From: Tagaea sp.
Lineage (GTDB): Bacteria > Pseudomonadota > Alphaproteobacteria > CACIAM-22H2
Assembly: GCA_023653245.1 (NCBI GenBank)
Contig: JAMNXK010000033.1
Location: forward strand, 1-10,871
DNA length: 10,871 bases
Direction of reading: 5' to 3'
In this document: in pieces, positions 1-6,829 of the stretch
Position numbering within the stretch: the first letter of the stretch is position 1
Layout: every line of letters begins with the position of its first letter
The notes under the pieces: model-generated
Databases searched by the model: none
Seen by the model: only the letters and a program-made list of their open reading frames with translations
What the model was told of the DNA's origin: nothing
Program-made: the position numbers and the translations under genes

Positions 1-60
1 ATGCAACCCCCTTCGAAATCCGTTACTGTCCGTCCTTGGTGTCCAGTGCGAGGGGTTCTC

Positions 61-1098
61 TTGGGGACGATCGAAGGTCAGCGCCGCAAGCGGCGGGGCA
101 CGCGCCGATCGACGGTCGTCGATGTGGCGCGCCGGGCCGAGGTCGCACAGAGCACGGTCTCGCTCTATTTCCGCGAGGCCAAGCGCGTGGCCCCGGAGAC
201 CGCGGCCCGAATCAAAGAGGCTGCCGACGTGTTGGGCTACATTCCCAATCCCGCCGCCATGGGACTCGCGGCGGCACGCGCGCGCGTCGTTGGCGTGATC
301 GTGCCCTCGCTCGTCAGCGCATTTTTCGCTGGAACGTTGGAGACGTTGCAGGAAGATTTGGCTCACGAAGGCTACGCCGTGACGGTCGGCCACACCGGCT
401 ACGACGAGGCAACGGAAGAACGCTTGGTCCGCGCCGCCTTGTCCTGGTCGCCGGCCGCCGTGGTATTGACGGGATTGCACCACAACCCGGCGACGCGTGC
501 GCTTCTCGCCGGTGCCGGGGCGCCGGTGATCGAAGTTTGGGAACTGGGGCGGCGGCCCATCGACACGCTCGTGGGTTTCTCCCATGAAGCCGTCGGCCGC
601 GCGATGTTCGACCATCTCGCCGCCAAAGGCGCTCGCCGGCACGCGTTTCTGGCGGCCCGCCTGGGACACGACCGGCGCGCGGCCGCACGCGCCCGCGCTT
701 TCGTCGCGGCGGCGAAGACAGCGGGCCACGACGCTTGGCTTTACGAAGACTCCGAGCGGACCGCCGCACCCGACATTGCGGGGCGGTTGGCGGCGAAAGC
801 GCTGACGGAGCATCCCGAAATCGACGCGCTCGCTTGCTCAAACGATTTGATGGCGTTGGGCGCACTGTTCGAAGCGCAACGCCGGGAGATTTCCGTGCCC
901 GGGCAATTGCGCTTGATCGGGTTTGGCAATCTGAATTTCGCCGGATCGACGGTGCCGCCTTTGACGACGATCGCACCACCCGCCCGCGAAATCGGATCGC
1001 TGGTCGCGCGCCTGATCGTCGATCGCTTGCGCGGCGGTTCGGACGCGCGTCGGATTTACGATCTGGGTTTCGCGCTAATCGAGCGCGGTACCGCTTAG
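61..1098 (+). CDS. LacI-family transcriptional regulator (GntR-like sugar/sugar-acid repressor)
   Basis: This is a cytoplasmic DNA-binding repressor of about 345 residues. Counted from the TTG at 61, the N-terminal helix-turn-helix lies at about residues 18-37 (TVVDVARRAEVAQSTVSLYF). It is followed by LGYIPNPAAMGLAAARA, the LacI hinge helix with the minor-groove leucine (about L69), and then a periplasmic-binding-protein-like effector domain beginning VVGVIVPSL. The stretch EVWELGRRPIDTLVGFSHEAVG resembles the gluconate-repressor (GntR) branch, which suggests, but does not prove, a sugar-acid effector. The frame is open back to an ATG at base 1. I prefer TTG at 61 because GAGGGG (50-55) sits 5 nt before it and the first 20 codons do not look like LacI protein. 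Its stop codon overlaps that of the convergent dehydrogenase gene. It probably controls the transporter operon and the divergent catabolic pair through the palindrome at 6749-6764. Confidence 0.93.
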   Translation: MGTIEGQRRKRRGTRRSTVVDVARRAEVAQSTVSLYFREAKRVAPETAARIKEAADVLGYIPNPAAMGLAAARARVVGVIVPSLVSAFFAGTLETLQEDLAHEGYAVTVGHTGYDEATEERLVRAALSWSPAAVVLTGLHHNPATRALLAGAGAPVIEVWELGRRPIDTLVGFSHEAVGRAMFDHLAAKGARRHAFLAARLGHDRRAAARARAFVAAAKTAGHDAWLYEDSERTAAPDIAGRLAAKALTEHPEIDALACSNDLMALGALFEAQRREISVPGQLRLIGFGNLNFAGSTVPPLTTIAPPAREIGSLVARLIVDRLRGGSDARRIYDLGFALIERGTA

Positions 1099-2138
1099 AC
1101 CGATGTTCCGCGCGCGTAGCTCCGGCCAGGAAGGCTGCGCATGCGGCCCACGGTCTCGCGCCGTGCGAGCTGCAGCCGGGCGGGCGGCAAGCCCTTCAAG
1201 ATCAGCTCCAGATCTTCGACGACCATCTCGCCGATCGTATTGAAGGCCTGTGGAATGCCGCCGGCACGATGCGCCGACAGAAGAATGTCGGCCGTCCGCA
1301 CGGGATCGTCCGCTGGCACGGGCTCGACGGGAAATACATCGGTCGCCGCGCGATAGCGTCCGCGTTCGGCCAATTCGACGAAAGCCTTGAAGTCGACCAA
1401 GGCGGCGCGGCTGGCGAGGACGATCGCGGCGTCCTTGCGCACGCGCATCAACGCCAAGCGATCGAGCAGCGCTTCGTTGTCTTTGGTGACTCCCGCCAGA
1501 ACGAACAGGACGCGGCTTTTTGCCAGCAGGTCATCCAGTCCGCACGCCTCGGCGCCGTAGGACGCGATGGCGCCGGACGGCAGCCACGGATCGTGGATGC
1601 GCAAATGCGGCCGGAAGGGAGCGAGCAAAGGGAGCAGCGCGCGACCGAGATTGCCGAAGCCAAGAAATCCGACATCGGCGCCGAGAAGCAGGAACGAGTC
1701 GCGATTGCCGGAGAGCCCGTAAAGCTCGACGCCGCGTCGGAACACCCGGTCGCCGGCCGTGATGCCGCGCGCCAGGTCGATTGCGGCCCCCAACGCCCAC
1801 TCGGCGACGGGTTGTGCGAAGGCCGGGGCGATCACCAGCGGCTGGACGTTGCGCTCGAAGCACGCTTCGTAGTCGACGTTCTGAAGAAAGTTCCCTTCGA
1901 CGTTCACGATCGCGCGCAGTTTGGGCGCGCGCGAAAGCCGGGCATGATCCATCGGCGTTTGGCCGACGATCGCCACGAGCTCGGGGAGAGCTTCTTCGAT
2001 CACGGCGTCTTCGACCCGCGAATCCTCGGACCCGACGACCCGGGCGATCGCGTTGAGCCGCGCCCATTGCTGATCGTCGAAGATCAGTTTGCGTTGCCGG
2101 GGAAGGGGATCGAGCAAAATCAAAGGCCGGTCGGTCAT
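1095..2138 (-). CDS. D-2-hydroxyacid dehydrogenase, NAD(P)-dependent
   Basis: A cytoplasmic oxidoreductase of 347 residues, a normal length for D-isomer-specific 2-hydroxyacid dehydrogenases, which interconvert 2-keto acids and D-2-hydroxy acids. The dinucleotide-binding loop GFGNLG is at 160-165, with the ribose-binding acidic residue D183 (HDPW) following the next strand. The catalytic triad can be placed at R244 (LASRAALVD), E272 (DVFPVEP) and H290 (LSAHRAG). The arginine lies in SRAALVD rather than the usual ARG-LVD, so one small residue differs. The start is the ATG at 2138: it overlaps the upstream stop as ATGA and has GAGGA just ahead of it. A longer in-frame start exists but lies inside the neighbouring gene. 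It is the last gene of the transporter operon, so it likely acts on the imported compound or its breakdown product. The substrate is not known. Confidence 0.92.
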   Translation of the reverse strand: MTDRPLILLDPLPRQRKLIFDDQQWARLNAIARVVGSEDSRVEDAVIEEALPELVAIVGQTPMDHARLSRAPKLRAIVNVEGNFLQNVDYEACFERNVQPLVIAPAFAQPVAEWALGAAIDLARGITAGDRVFRRGVELYGLSGNRDSFLLLGADVGFLGFGNLGRALLPLLAPFRPHLRIHDPWLPSGAIASYGAEACGLDDLLAKSRVLFVLAGVTKDNEALLDRLALMRVRKDAAIVLASRAALVDFKAFVELAERGRYRAATDVFPVEPVPADDPVRTADILLSAHRAGGIPQAFNTIGEMVVEDLELILKGLPPARLQLARRETVGRMRSLPGRSYARGTSV

Positions 2139-2521
2139 GGCGTCCTCGATCGCAGGCGCAAAGGTTCGGCGAGTTCGACGTTCTGGGCGCGAAACCACAA
2201 GCGCACGATCGTCGGCTCGCCGCGCGCGCCGTCGGCGCCGGTCGCTTGCAAGCGCAGCATGTGCGACGCGTTCTCCTCGAATCGGAAGCGTCCCGCCGCG
2301 TCCGTCGTCACGCGCGCGCGTTCGACGAAGTTCGACGTGATGTTCCGTTCGCCGATCGTCACGATCGCCCCCGGTGCCGGTTGGCCTAAGGCGTCGGTCA
2401 CGACGCCCGTCACCAAGCCCCCCGCATTCAAGTCTGCGTAGATCGACCAGACGAACGCTGCCGCGGCGATGGCGCCTGGCACCAAGGCGAACCGGCTGGT
2501 CAGGATCGGGCGGAGCGTCAT
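2135..2521 (-). CDS. Small membrane-anchored protein with carboxypeptidase-regulatory-like (beta-sandwich) domain
   Basis: A 128-residue protein with no recognised enzymatic motif. Residues 1-10 are basic (MTLRPILTSR), residues 11-29 form one hydrophobic segment (FALVPGAIAAAAFVWSIYA), and the rest is soluble. Positive charge before the helix and D30 after it predict N-in topology with the C-terminal domain in the periplasm. Residues 38-82 have the pattern of the carboxypeptidase regulatory-like / transthyretin-like fold: TGVVTDALGQPAPGAIVTIG, then TTDAAGRFRF. The tail is a further run of alternating beta-type residues. The ATG at 2521 overlaps the permease 2 stop (ATGA), and its own stop overlaps the dehydrogenase start (ATGA), so it is embedded in, and probably translationally coupled to, the ABC transporter operon. 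I infer an accessory periplasmic subunit of the importer, or a sugar-binding or docking module. The fold call is moderate; the function is unknown. Confidence 0.82.
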   Translation of the reverse strand: MTLRPILTSRFALVPGAIAAAAFVWSIYADLNAGGLVTGVVTDALGQPAPGAIVTIGERNITSNFVERARVTTDAAGRFRFEENASHMLRLQATGADGARGEPTIVRLWFRAQNVELAEPLRLRSRTP

Positions 2522-3330
2522 CCCTTTGTCGCTCCCGACGTCAGCCCGCGCACGAACTCCTTTTGGGCCAGCAGGAATATGACGAGCCCCGGAATCAGCA
2601 CCATGCACACGAATGCGTAGAGCGCGCCGGTGGTGTCCTCCACATACGACAGAAACCGCGCCAGCCCGAGCGGCAGCGTGGCCATCGCGGCGTCGCGCGT
2701 GACGAGCAAGGGCCACAGGAACGCGTTCCACGACCAGATGAACGACAGGATCACGTTGGTCGCGATCGCAGGCTTGGACAGCGGCAGCAATATGCGAAAT
2801 AGGATGCGCAGCTCTCCTAGCCCGTCGATCCGCGCGGCTTGCAGCAGCGACGGCGGCACCGCTTCGAAGGCCGACTTGTAGACGAAGATGCACACGATGT
2901 TGGTGAGCAACGGTGCGGCCAGGCCGAGATGGGTATTCAGGATTCCCAGTTTCGCTGTGATGAGATATGCGGGAATGATCGTCGCTTGGAACGGAATCAG
3001 CATGCAGGACAGCAACAGCAGGACTACCCAGCGGCGGCCCGGGAAATTCTTGGTGAGGGCGAAACCCGCCGCCGCGTTCAAGACGATGTTAGAGCCGACG
3101 GCGATCCCGGACACGATCGCGCTGTTCCAGAAATACCCGGAGAAAGGGATCAGATACCAAACATCGACGAAATTGAAGAGGTGCGGGTCTTCCGGCAGGA
3201 ACGAGGGCGGATAGGCGTAGATGTTCTCGTTGGTCACGGCCGTCTTGGCGACCCAATAGAACGGCACCAGCATCGCAGCCGATACCGCGACCATCGCCGC
3301 ATGCCGGGGCCAAATGCGGGGGCGTTGCAT
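2518..3330 (-). CDS. Carbohydrate ABC transporter permease 2 (MalG/UgpE type)
   Basis: Inner-membrane permease of 270 residues, a normal size for the MalG/UgpE half of type I carbohydrate importers. About six hydrophobic segments are visible, near residues 10-28, 68-91, 100-123, 137-155, 187-209 and 236-255. The cytoplasmic EAA loop that docks on the ATPase is at about 163-183 (LQAARIDGLGELRILFRILLP), with Q in place of the usual first E but the invariant glycine kept (G170). The start is the ATG at 3330, sharing one base with the stop of permease 1 (TGATG) and preceded by GGAG inside the end of that gene. The stop overlaps the start of the beta-sandwich gene. It should pair with permease 1 to form the translocation channel. 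Confidence 0.95.
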   Translation of the reverse strand: MQRPRIWPRHAAMVAVSAAMLVPFYWVAKTAVTNENIYAYPPSFLPEDPHLFNFVDVWYLIPFSGYFWNSAIVSGIAVGSNIVLNAAAGFALTKNFPGRRWVVLLLLSCMLIPFQATIIPAYLITAKLGILNTHLGLAAPLLTNIVCIFVYKSAFEAVPPSLLQAARIDGLGELRILFRILLPLSKPAIATNVILSFIWSWNAFLWPLLVTRDAAMATLPLGLARFLSYVEDTTGALYAFVCMVLIPGLVIFLLAQKEFVRGLTSGATKG

Positions 3331-4289
3331 CAATCGCGCTCCACGGCGCCGGCATTGCCGCCGGCAGCTCGGTTGGCAAGATAAGTGAGACCGACCAGCA
3401 GCGCGAACTGCACCATGGTCACAGCGGCAGCGTAGTCGAACTGCGACTCGCCGAAGCCTTTTTTGTAGATGTGAGTGATGAGCAATTCCGTCGAGTGCCC
3501 GGGCCCGCCGCGGGTCATCACGTAGATGAGGTCGAAGGCGGTGAACGAGTTCAAGATTCCGATCACCGCGCACAGAAAAATCGACGGCCGCAGCATCGGC
3601 AGCGTGATGCGCCAAAATCGCTGGCGGGAGTTCGCCCCGTCGATCCGTGCCGCCTCGTAAAGATGCTGGGGAATCGATTGCAATCCGGTTAGCAACACGA
3701 TCATGTAAAGCCCAAGAACCTGCCATATCTCGGCGACGATGACGCTGGGGAGTGCCCATACGAACGAGCCCAGAAAATCGATAGGCTTCGAAACCAGGCC
3801 AAGTTCCCGCAGGGCGAAATTGATGAAGCCGCCGCGCTCGTCGTAAAGCCAGCGCCAGATGATCGCCACCGCCACCGTCATCAGCGGGTAGGAGAGAAAG
3901 ACGATCGTGCGATAGATCGCTGCACCTTTGAGGTCGCTATTGACGGCCAGTGCGATGGCCAACGCGATCGCGATCGCGACGGGTGCCGAGGCGATGAAGA
4001 TCAGCGTATTGGCCGTCGCCTGCCAGAACACATGGTCGTAGAAGAGCATCTCCTCGTAGTGTTCGAGCCCGACGAAGCGGGCCGCGCGCAAAGGCGACCA
4101 GCTTTGGAAGGACAGGTATCCCGTCCATCCCAAAGGAAGTATCCGATAGAGAAAGAAAACCAGCAGCGACGGCACGAGGAAGCACGCGACCATCGCGAGC
4201 TCGCGGGTGCGCCGCCGCTGGTACCAGCCGGTATGATGGACGGCGGCGCTCGCCGGGCCGCTCCGGTGCGGCGGCGTGGAGGCCGGCAT
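3330..4289 (-). CDS. Carbohydrate ABC transporter permease 1 (MalF/UgpA type)
   Basis: Inner-membrane permease of 319 residues. After a basic cytoplasmic N-terminus (WYQRRRTRE at 22-30) come hydrophobic segments near 32-52, 93-117, 127-146, 180-203, 235-256 and 288-304. The EAA loop is canonical: YEAARIDGANSRQRFWRITL at 211-230 followed by P231, with G218. Start choice: the ATG at 4289 is the first start outside the binding-protein gene in this frame, with GGAGG 9 nt upstream. That ribosome-binding site lies inside the 5' arm of a perfect hairpin whose loop and 3' arm contain the start codon, so translation is probably limited or coupled (see the regulatory entry). It shares one base with permease 2 (TGATG). 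Together they form the channel for the substrate delivered by the binding protein. Confidence 0.95.
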   Translation of the reverse strand: MPASTPPHRSGPASAAVHHTGWYQRRRTRELAMVACFLVPSLLVFFLYRILPLGWTGYLSFQSWSPLRAARFVGLEHYEEMLFYDHVFWQATANTLIFIASAPVAIAIALAIALAVNSDLKGAAIYRTIVFLSYPLMTVAVAIIWRWLYDERGGFINFALRELGLVSKPIDFLGSFVWALPSVIVAEIWQVLGLYMIVLLTGLQSIPQHLYEAARIDGANSRQRFWRITLPMLRPSIFLCAVIGILNSFTAFDLIYVMTRGGPGHSTELLITHIYKKGFGESQFDYAAAVTMVQFALLVGLTYLANRAAGGNAGAVERD

Positions 4290-4304
4290 TAGCGCCGGCC
4301 TCCA
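4277..4304 (-). promoter_or_regulatory. Intercistronic hairpin sequestering the permease 1 ribosome-binding site
   Basis: Perfect 11-bp arms (4277-4287 and 4294-4304, GGAGGCCGGC core) enclose a six-base loop. On the minus-strand transcript the 5' arm contains GGAGG, the Shine-Dalgarno of permease 1, and the 3' arm covers its first codons; the AU of its AUG are the last two loop bases. There is no U-tract, so a terminator is unlikely. The position, just after the binding-protein gene, matches hairpins that protect upstream mRNA ends and lower permease synthesis relative to the binding protein in other sugar importers. Its direct occlusion of the ribosome-binding site is read from the sequence; the effect is inferred. 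Confidence 0.65.
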
Positions 4305-4336
4305 TCCGACTCGCTTTTGTGCGCGCCGTCGATCAT
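4289..4336 (-). CDS. Possible 15-codon coupling mini-ORF between binding protein and permease 1
   Basis: Reading MIDGAHKSESDGGRR, this short frame begins at an ATG sharing one base with the binding-protein stop (TGATG at 4338-4334). It ends at a TAA sharing one base with the permease 1 ATG (TAATG at 4291-4287), so it exactly bridges two genes by overlapping signals at both ends. A ribosome translating it would run through the 5' arm of the hairpin that hides the permease Shine-Dalgarno and would stop beside the permease start, as needed for termination-reinitiation. No strong Shine-Dalgarno of its own is visible, so it would depend on ribosomes finishing the upstream gene. It may be chance: a frame this short has no coding statistics. 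The peptide resembles nothing I recognise. Confidence 0.35.
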   Translation of the reverse strand: MIDGAHKSESDGGRR

Positions 4337-5595
4337 CAGCCGGTGCGCCGGATTTCGCGGGCCACACGGCGCTCGGCCTCGGCCAGCGCCGAACGCGCGT
4401 CGCGGCGGCCGAGGACGATGTTCTGCATCTCCGGCCAGAAGGCGTTCTTGACGGCGGTGTCGTTTCCGAGGCGCCAATTGCCGGTCATCTTGTCGGTGTG
4501 CTCGATTTGCGAGCGCAGGATCTTTCCGACGAGCGGGCTCTCCCGCTCGAAGGTGGCGAGATTGGCTCTGTCGACTTCCAAGTGTCCGGTCATCAGACGC
4601 CGGTTGACGCCGAGTTCCCTGGCTTGCGCGGCGTCGGTCACGAATTTGAGGAAGTCCCACGCGAGTTCGGGATCCTTCGAACCCTTGGAGATTCCCAGGC
4701 CGTGGCTGTTGGGCGTCGCCCAGCCGTCGGGCGCGTGACCGGCGTCGACGGTCTCCTCGTTGACCCACGGGCCCTGACCCTTGAAGAAGAAATAGGCCGG
4801 GGAATGGGCGTGCAACATGCCGACATTGCCGGCCGCGAACGCGCCGTTCGGCTCGATCCACCGTCCCGTCCAGGAGATACGGTTGATCGATCCTTCGTTC
4901 GTCGCGCGTGCGAGACGGTCGGCGACGTCGATCGCTGCGGGCGTGTTGAATGCCGGTGTGCGCAAATCCGCCGACAGCAAATCTACGCCTTGCATGCGGA
5001 AGAACGGCCAATAGAGCCAGTCGAAGTTCAAGGTCATCAGACCCGTGCGATCGCCCCCGCTCATTGCTTTCGCGTAAGCGAGGATTTCCTCAAGATTGCG
5101 CGGCTGGCGCGTCAAGCCGGCCGCACGCATCATGCGCGTGTTGTAGAACATCAGCGTTTTCGTGATGTAGAACGGGAACATGAAGTTCTTGCCTTCGAAG
5201 TTCCAGTTCGACAGGTAGTCGGCGTTGAAGCGGTTGCGCACGGCGGTCTCGCGCGCCAGCAAGGGCGTAAGGTCGAGCAGTGCGCCTTGCGCCGCGTATT
5301 CCAAACCCAAGGCGCCTTGTGTGTTGATGACGTCGGGCGGCGTTCCGGCGGCGAGTTGCGTCTGGTAGTAGGGCGCGAATTCGGGGCCTTTCACGTCGAT
5401 CCATTCGACTTCGGTGCGCGGCCGCGCTTGCGTGAATCGCGAGATCCAGCCGCGAAACATCGGCTCCTGATCGACGATGTTCCACGTCAAGAACGTGATC
5501 TTGCGGGGCCGGGTTTGAGCGTAAATCGTCTTGGGCAATGCCAGCGCGGCGGCAGCTGCGCCGATTCCTGCGAGTAACTTGCGTCGTGTGGCCAT
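4336..5595 (-). CDS. ABC transporter extracellular solute-binding protein (carbohydrate type)
   Basis: A 419-residue periplasmic binding protein, the usual length for family 1 sugar-binding proteins that capture substrate and hand it to the permease pair. Residues 1-26 are a signal peptide: TRRKLLAG twin-arginine-like motif, hydrophobic AAAAALAL, likely cut after IYA. The mature part starts KITFLTWNIVDQEP, followed by VEWIDVKGPEFAPYYQTQLAAGTPPDVINTQG, the first-lobe signature of these proteins. Later SWTGRWIEPNGAFAAGNVGM and GISKGSKDPELAWDFLKFV fit the second lobe. Many tryptophans and aromatics suit carbohydrate stacking. The ATG at 5595 has a strong AGGAGG five nt upstream, the best ribosome-binding site in the operon, consistent with high expression. 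A 44-bp gap separates it from the ATPase gene, with a small GGTTC/GAACC inverted repeat at 5614-5626. The substrate cannot be named from sequence. Confidence 0.95.
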   Translation of the reverse strand: MATRRKLLAGIGAAAAALALPKTIYAQTRPRKITFLTWNIVDQEPMFRGWISRFTQARPRTEVEWIDVKGPEFAPYYQTQLAAGTPPDVINTQGALGLEYAAQGALLDLTPLLARETAVRNRFNADYLSNWNFEGKNFMFPFYITKTLMFYNTRMMRAAGLTRQPRNLEEILAYAKAMSGGDRTGLMTLNFDWLYWPFFRMQGVDLLSADLRTPAFNTPAAIDVADRLARATNEGSINRISWTGRWIEPNGAFAAGNVGMLHAHSPAYFFFKGQGPWVNEETVDAGHAPDGWATPNSHGLGISKGSKDPELAWDFLKFVTDAAQARELGVNRRLMTGHLEVDRANLATFERESPLVGKILRSQIEHTDKMTGNWRLGNDTAVKNAFWPEMQNIVLGRRDARSALAEAERRVAREIRRTG

Positions 5596-5639
5596 GGTTT
5601 CCTCCTGTTCTGCGGTTCTTCGAACCTGGTTGTTATCGG

Positions 5640-6713
5640 TCAAATTCGAGCGCCCGATCGGGCGTCGAAGATGTGCAGATTTGCCGGGTCGAAACCCAAT
5701 GCCAGCGGCGTTCCTGGCGCGCGGACGGATTTCGGGGGCAAGCGGGCGATCATGGGCGTGGCGGCGATCGAGAACGAGACGAGAGTGTCGGAGCCGAGCG
5801 GCTCGACGACGCCGGCTAACGCGCGCAGCGGTCCATCGTCCGGCGCGAGCACAAGATGTTCGGGCCTGATGCCGCAGACGATTTGCCGGGCGCCAGCGCG
5901 CGCCAGTCGCGCCGTCAGTGCGGCCGACACAGCGATCGCTTCGCCGCTCGTCAAACGGGCGAAAGAACTGCCATCCCACTCGGCGGGCAGGAGATTCATC
6001 GGCGGCGCGCCGATGAACGACGCCACGAACGTCGTCGCAGGGGTCTCGTAGACCTCCTCGGGCGTGCCGACCTGTTCGATCCGCCCGCGATCGAGCACCA
6101 CGATTCGATCGGCCAGCGTCATCGCTTCGACTTGATCGTGGGTGACGTAGATCGTCGTGACGGGCACGCGCTGGCGCAGGGCTTTGAGTTCGGTGCGCAT
6201 CTGGACACGCAGTTTGGCGTCGAGATTGGACAATGGCTCGTCGAACAGAAAGACTTTCGGCGCGCGAACGATGGCGCGCCCCATCGCCACGCGCTGGCGC
6301 TGGCCGCCGGACAATTGCCGGGGTACGCGCTTGAGCAAATCGCCGATCGCAAGGATTTCGGCGGCTTGTGCCACGCGTCGGGCGATCTCGTCCTTGCGCA
6401 CGCCGCGATATTCGAGCGAGAACGCCATGTTCTCGAACACCGTCATATGCGGATAGAGTGCGTAGTCCTGGAAGACCATCGCGATGTCGCGATCCTTGGG
6501 ATCGAGTTCGTCGACGACGGTACCGTCAATGGAGATGCGCCCGGCGGTGATTTCCTCCAGGCCCGCGATCATCCGCAAAATCGTGCTCTTGCCGCAACCC
6601 GAAGGTCCGACGAGTGCCACGAACTCGCGATCGGCCACGCCCAGATCGACGCCGTGGACGACTTCCATCGGGCCGTAGGACTTTCGAACGCCGTGCAGGT
6701 TCAGTGTCGCCAT
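5640..6713 (-). CDS. Carbohydrate ABC transporter ATP-binding protein (MalK/UgpC type)
   Basis: A cytoplasmic ATPase of 357 residues that drives the importer as a dimer. All nucleotide-binding motifs are intact: Walker [10 protein letters not shown] (36-44), Q-loop Q82, signature LSGGQ (134-138), Walker B VFLFDEP (154-160), D-loop SNLD (162-165) and switch H192. The C-terminal 120 residues form the OB-like (TOBE/MalK-type) regulatory domain, including [11 protein letters not shown] at 280-290, typical of the MalK/UgpC subfamily. The ATG at 6713 is chosen because the family always begins close to this point ([14 protein letters not shown]); it lacks a strong Shine-Dalgarno, and a 13-bp inverted repeat (GATTCG-C-CGAATC, 6715-6727) lies where one would be. 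It is the first gene of the operon, transcribed away from the divergent catabolic pair. Having the ATPase first rather than last is a less common order. Confidence 0.96.
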   Translation of the reverse strand: MATLNLHGVRKSYGPMEVVHGVDLGVADREFVALVGPSGCGKSTILRMIAGLEEITAGRISIDGTVVDELDPKDRDIAMVFQDYALYPHMTVFENMAFSLEYRGVRKDEIARRVAQAAEILAIGDLLKRVPRQLSGGQRQRVAMGRAIVRAPKVFLFDEPLSNLDAKLRVQMRTELKALRQRVPVTTIYVTHDQVEAMTLADRIVVLDRGRIEQVGTPEEVYETPATTFVASFIGAPPMNLLPAEWDGSSFARLTSGEAIAVSAALTARLARAGARQIVCGIRPEHLVLAPDDGPLRALAGVVEPLGSDTLVSFSIAATPMIARLPPKSVRAPGTPLALGFDPANLHIFDARSGARI

Positions 6714-6720
6714 CGATTCG

Positions 6721-6767
6721 CCGAATCTAATCTGTTGCGAGCACGTCAATCGTAGCGCTACGATAAT
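6721..6767. promoter_or_regulatory. Candidate divergent promoters overlapping the operator
   Basis: On the plus strand TTGCGA (6735-6740) and TACGAT (6759-6764) are 18 bp apart and could form -35/-10 boxes for the isomerase-dehydrogenase pair; the operator would cover the -10. On the minus strand TTGACG (6749-6744) is a good -35 for the transporter operon, touching the operator edge, but a convincing -10 after 17 bp is missing (ATTCGG). The rest of the 6714-6829 gap shows nothing else I can name. Assignments are by eye and weak. Confidence 0.3.
6749..6764. promoter_or_regulatory. LacI-family operator palindrome
   Basis: ATCGTAGCGCTACGAT is a perfect 16-bp palindrome with a central CG step, the hallmark of LacI-family operators, where the hinge helix leucine pries open the central base pair. 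The GTAGCGCTAC core is of the type seen for alphaproteobacterial sugar repressors. It is the only such palindrome I found in the window and sits midway between the two divergent start codons (6713 and 6830), so one site could control both arms. The regulator at 61-1098 is the obvious candidate to bind it; that link is inference. Confidence 0.72.
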
Positions 6768-6829
6768 GACCGATTGCGGGATCGTTGCCAAGACTTTCGT
6801 GGCGATCCGGCGGGGCAGCGGGGACAGCC

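Noticed and set aside
735..2441. A 568-codon open frame on the plus strand across the dehydrogenase and the beta-sandwich gene
   Set aside because: It is antisense to genes with intact catalytic motifs, overlaps the end of the regulator, and its translation is low-complexity and rich in Arg, Gln and Asp. It is a GC-rich shadow.
4276..5577. A 433-codon plus-strand frame opposite the solute-binding protein
   Set aside because: The binding-protein frame on the minus strand has a signal peptide, strong ribosome-binding site and family motifs. The antisense frame resembles no family.
5614..5626. Small inverted repeat GGTTC-TTC-GAACC between the ATPase and binding-protein genes, considered as an attenuator or terminator
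   Set aside because: A five-base stem with a three-base loop and no T-run is too weak to call; kept only as a note in the binding-protein entry.
6715..6727. Inverted repeat GATTCG-C-CGAATC just before the ATPase start, considered as a second operator
   Set aside because: The odd spacing and lack of a central CG do not fit the LacI type. It may be chance or a local RNA structure, with no further support.
5856..6755. A 299-codon plus-strand frame opposite the ABC ATPase
   Set aside because: It is antisense to all the Walker and signature motifs of the ATPase and has no recognisable domain.
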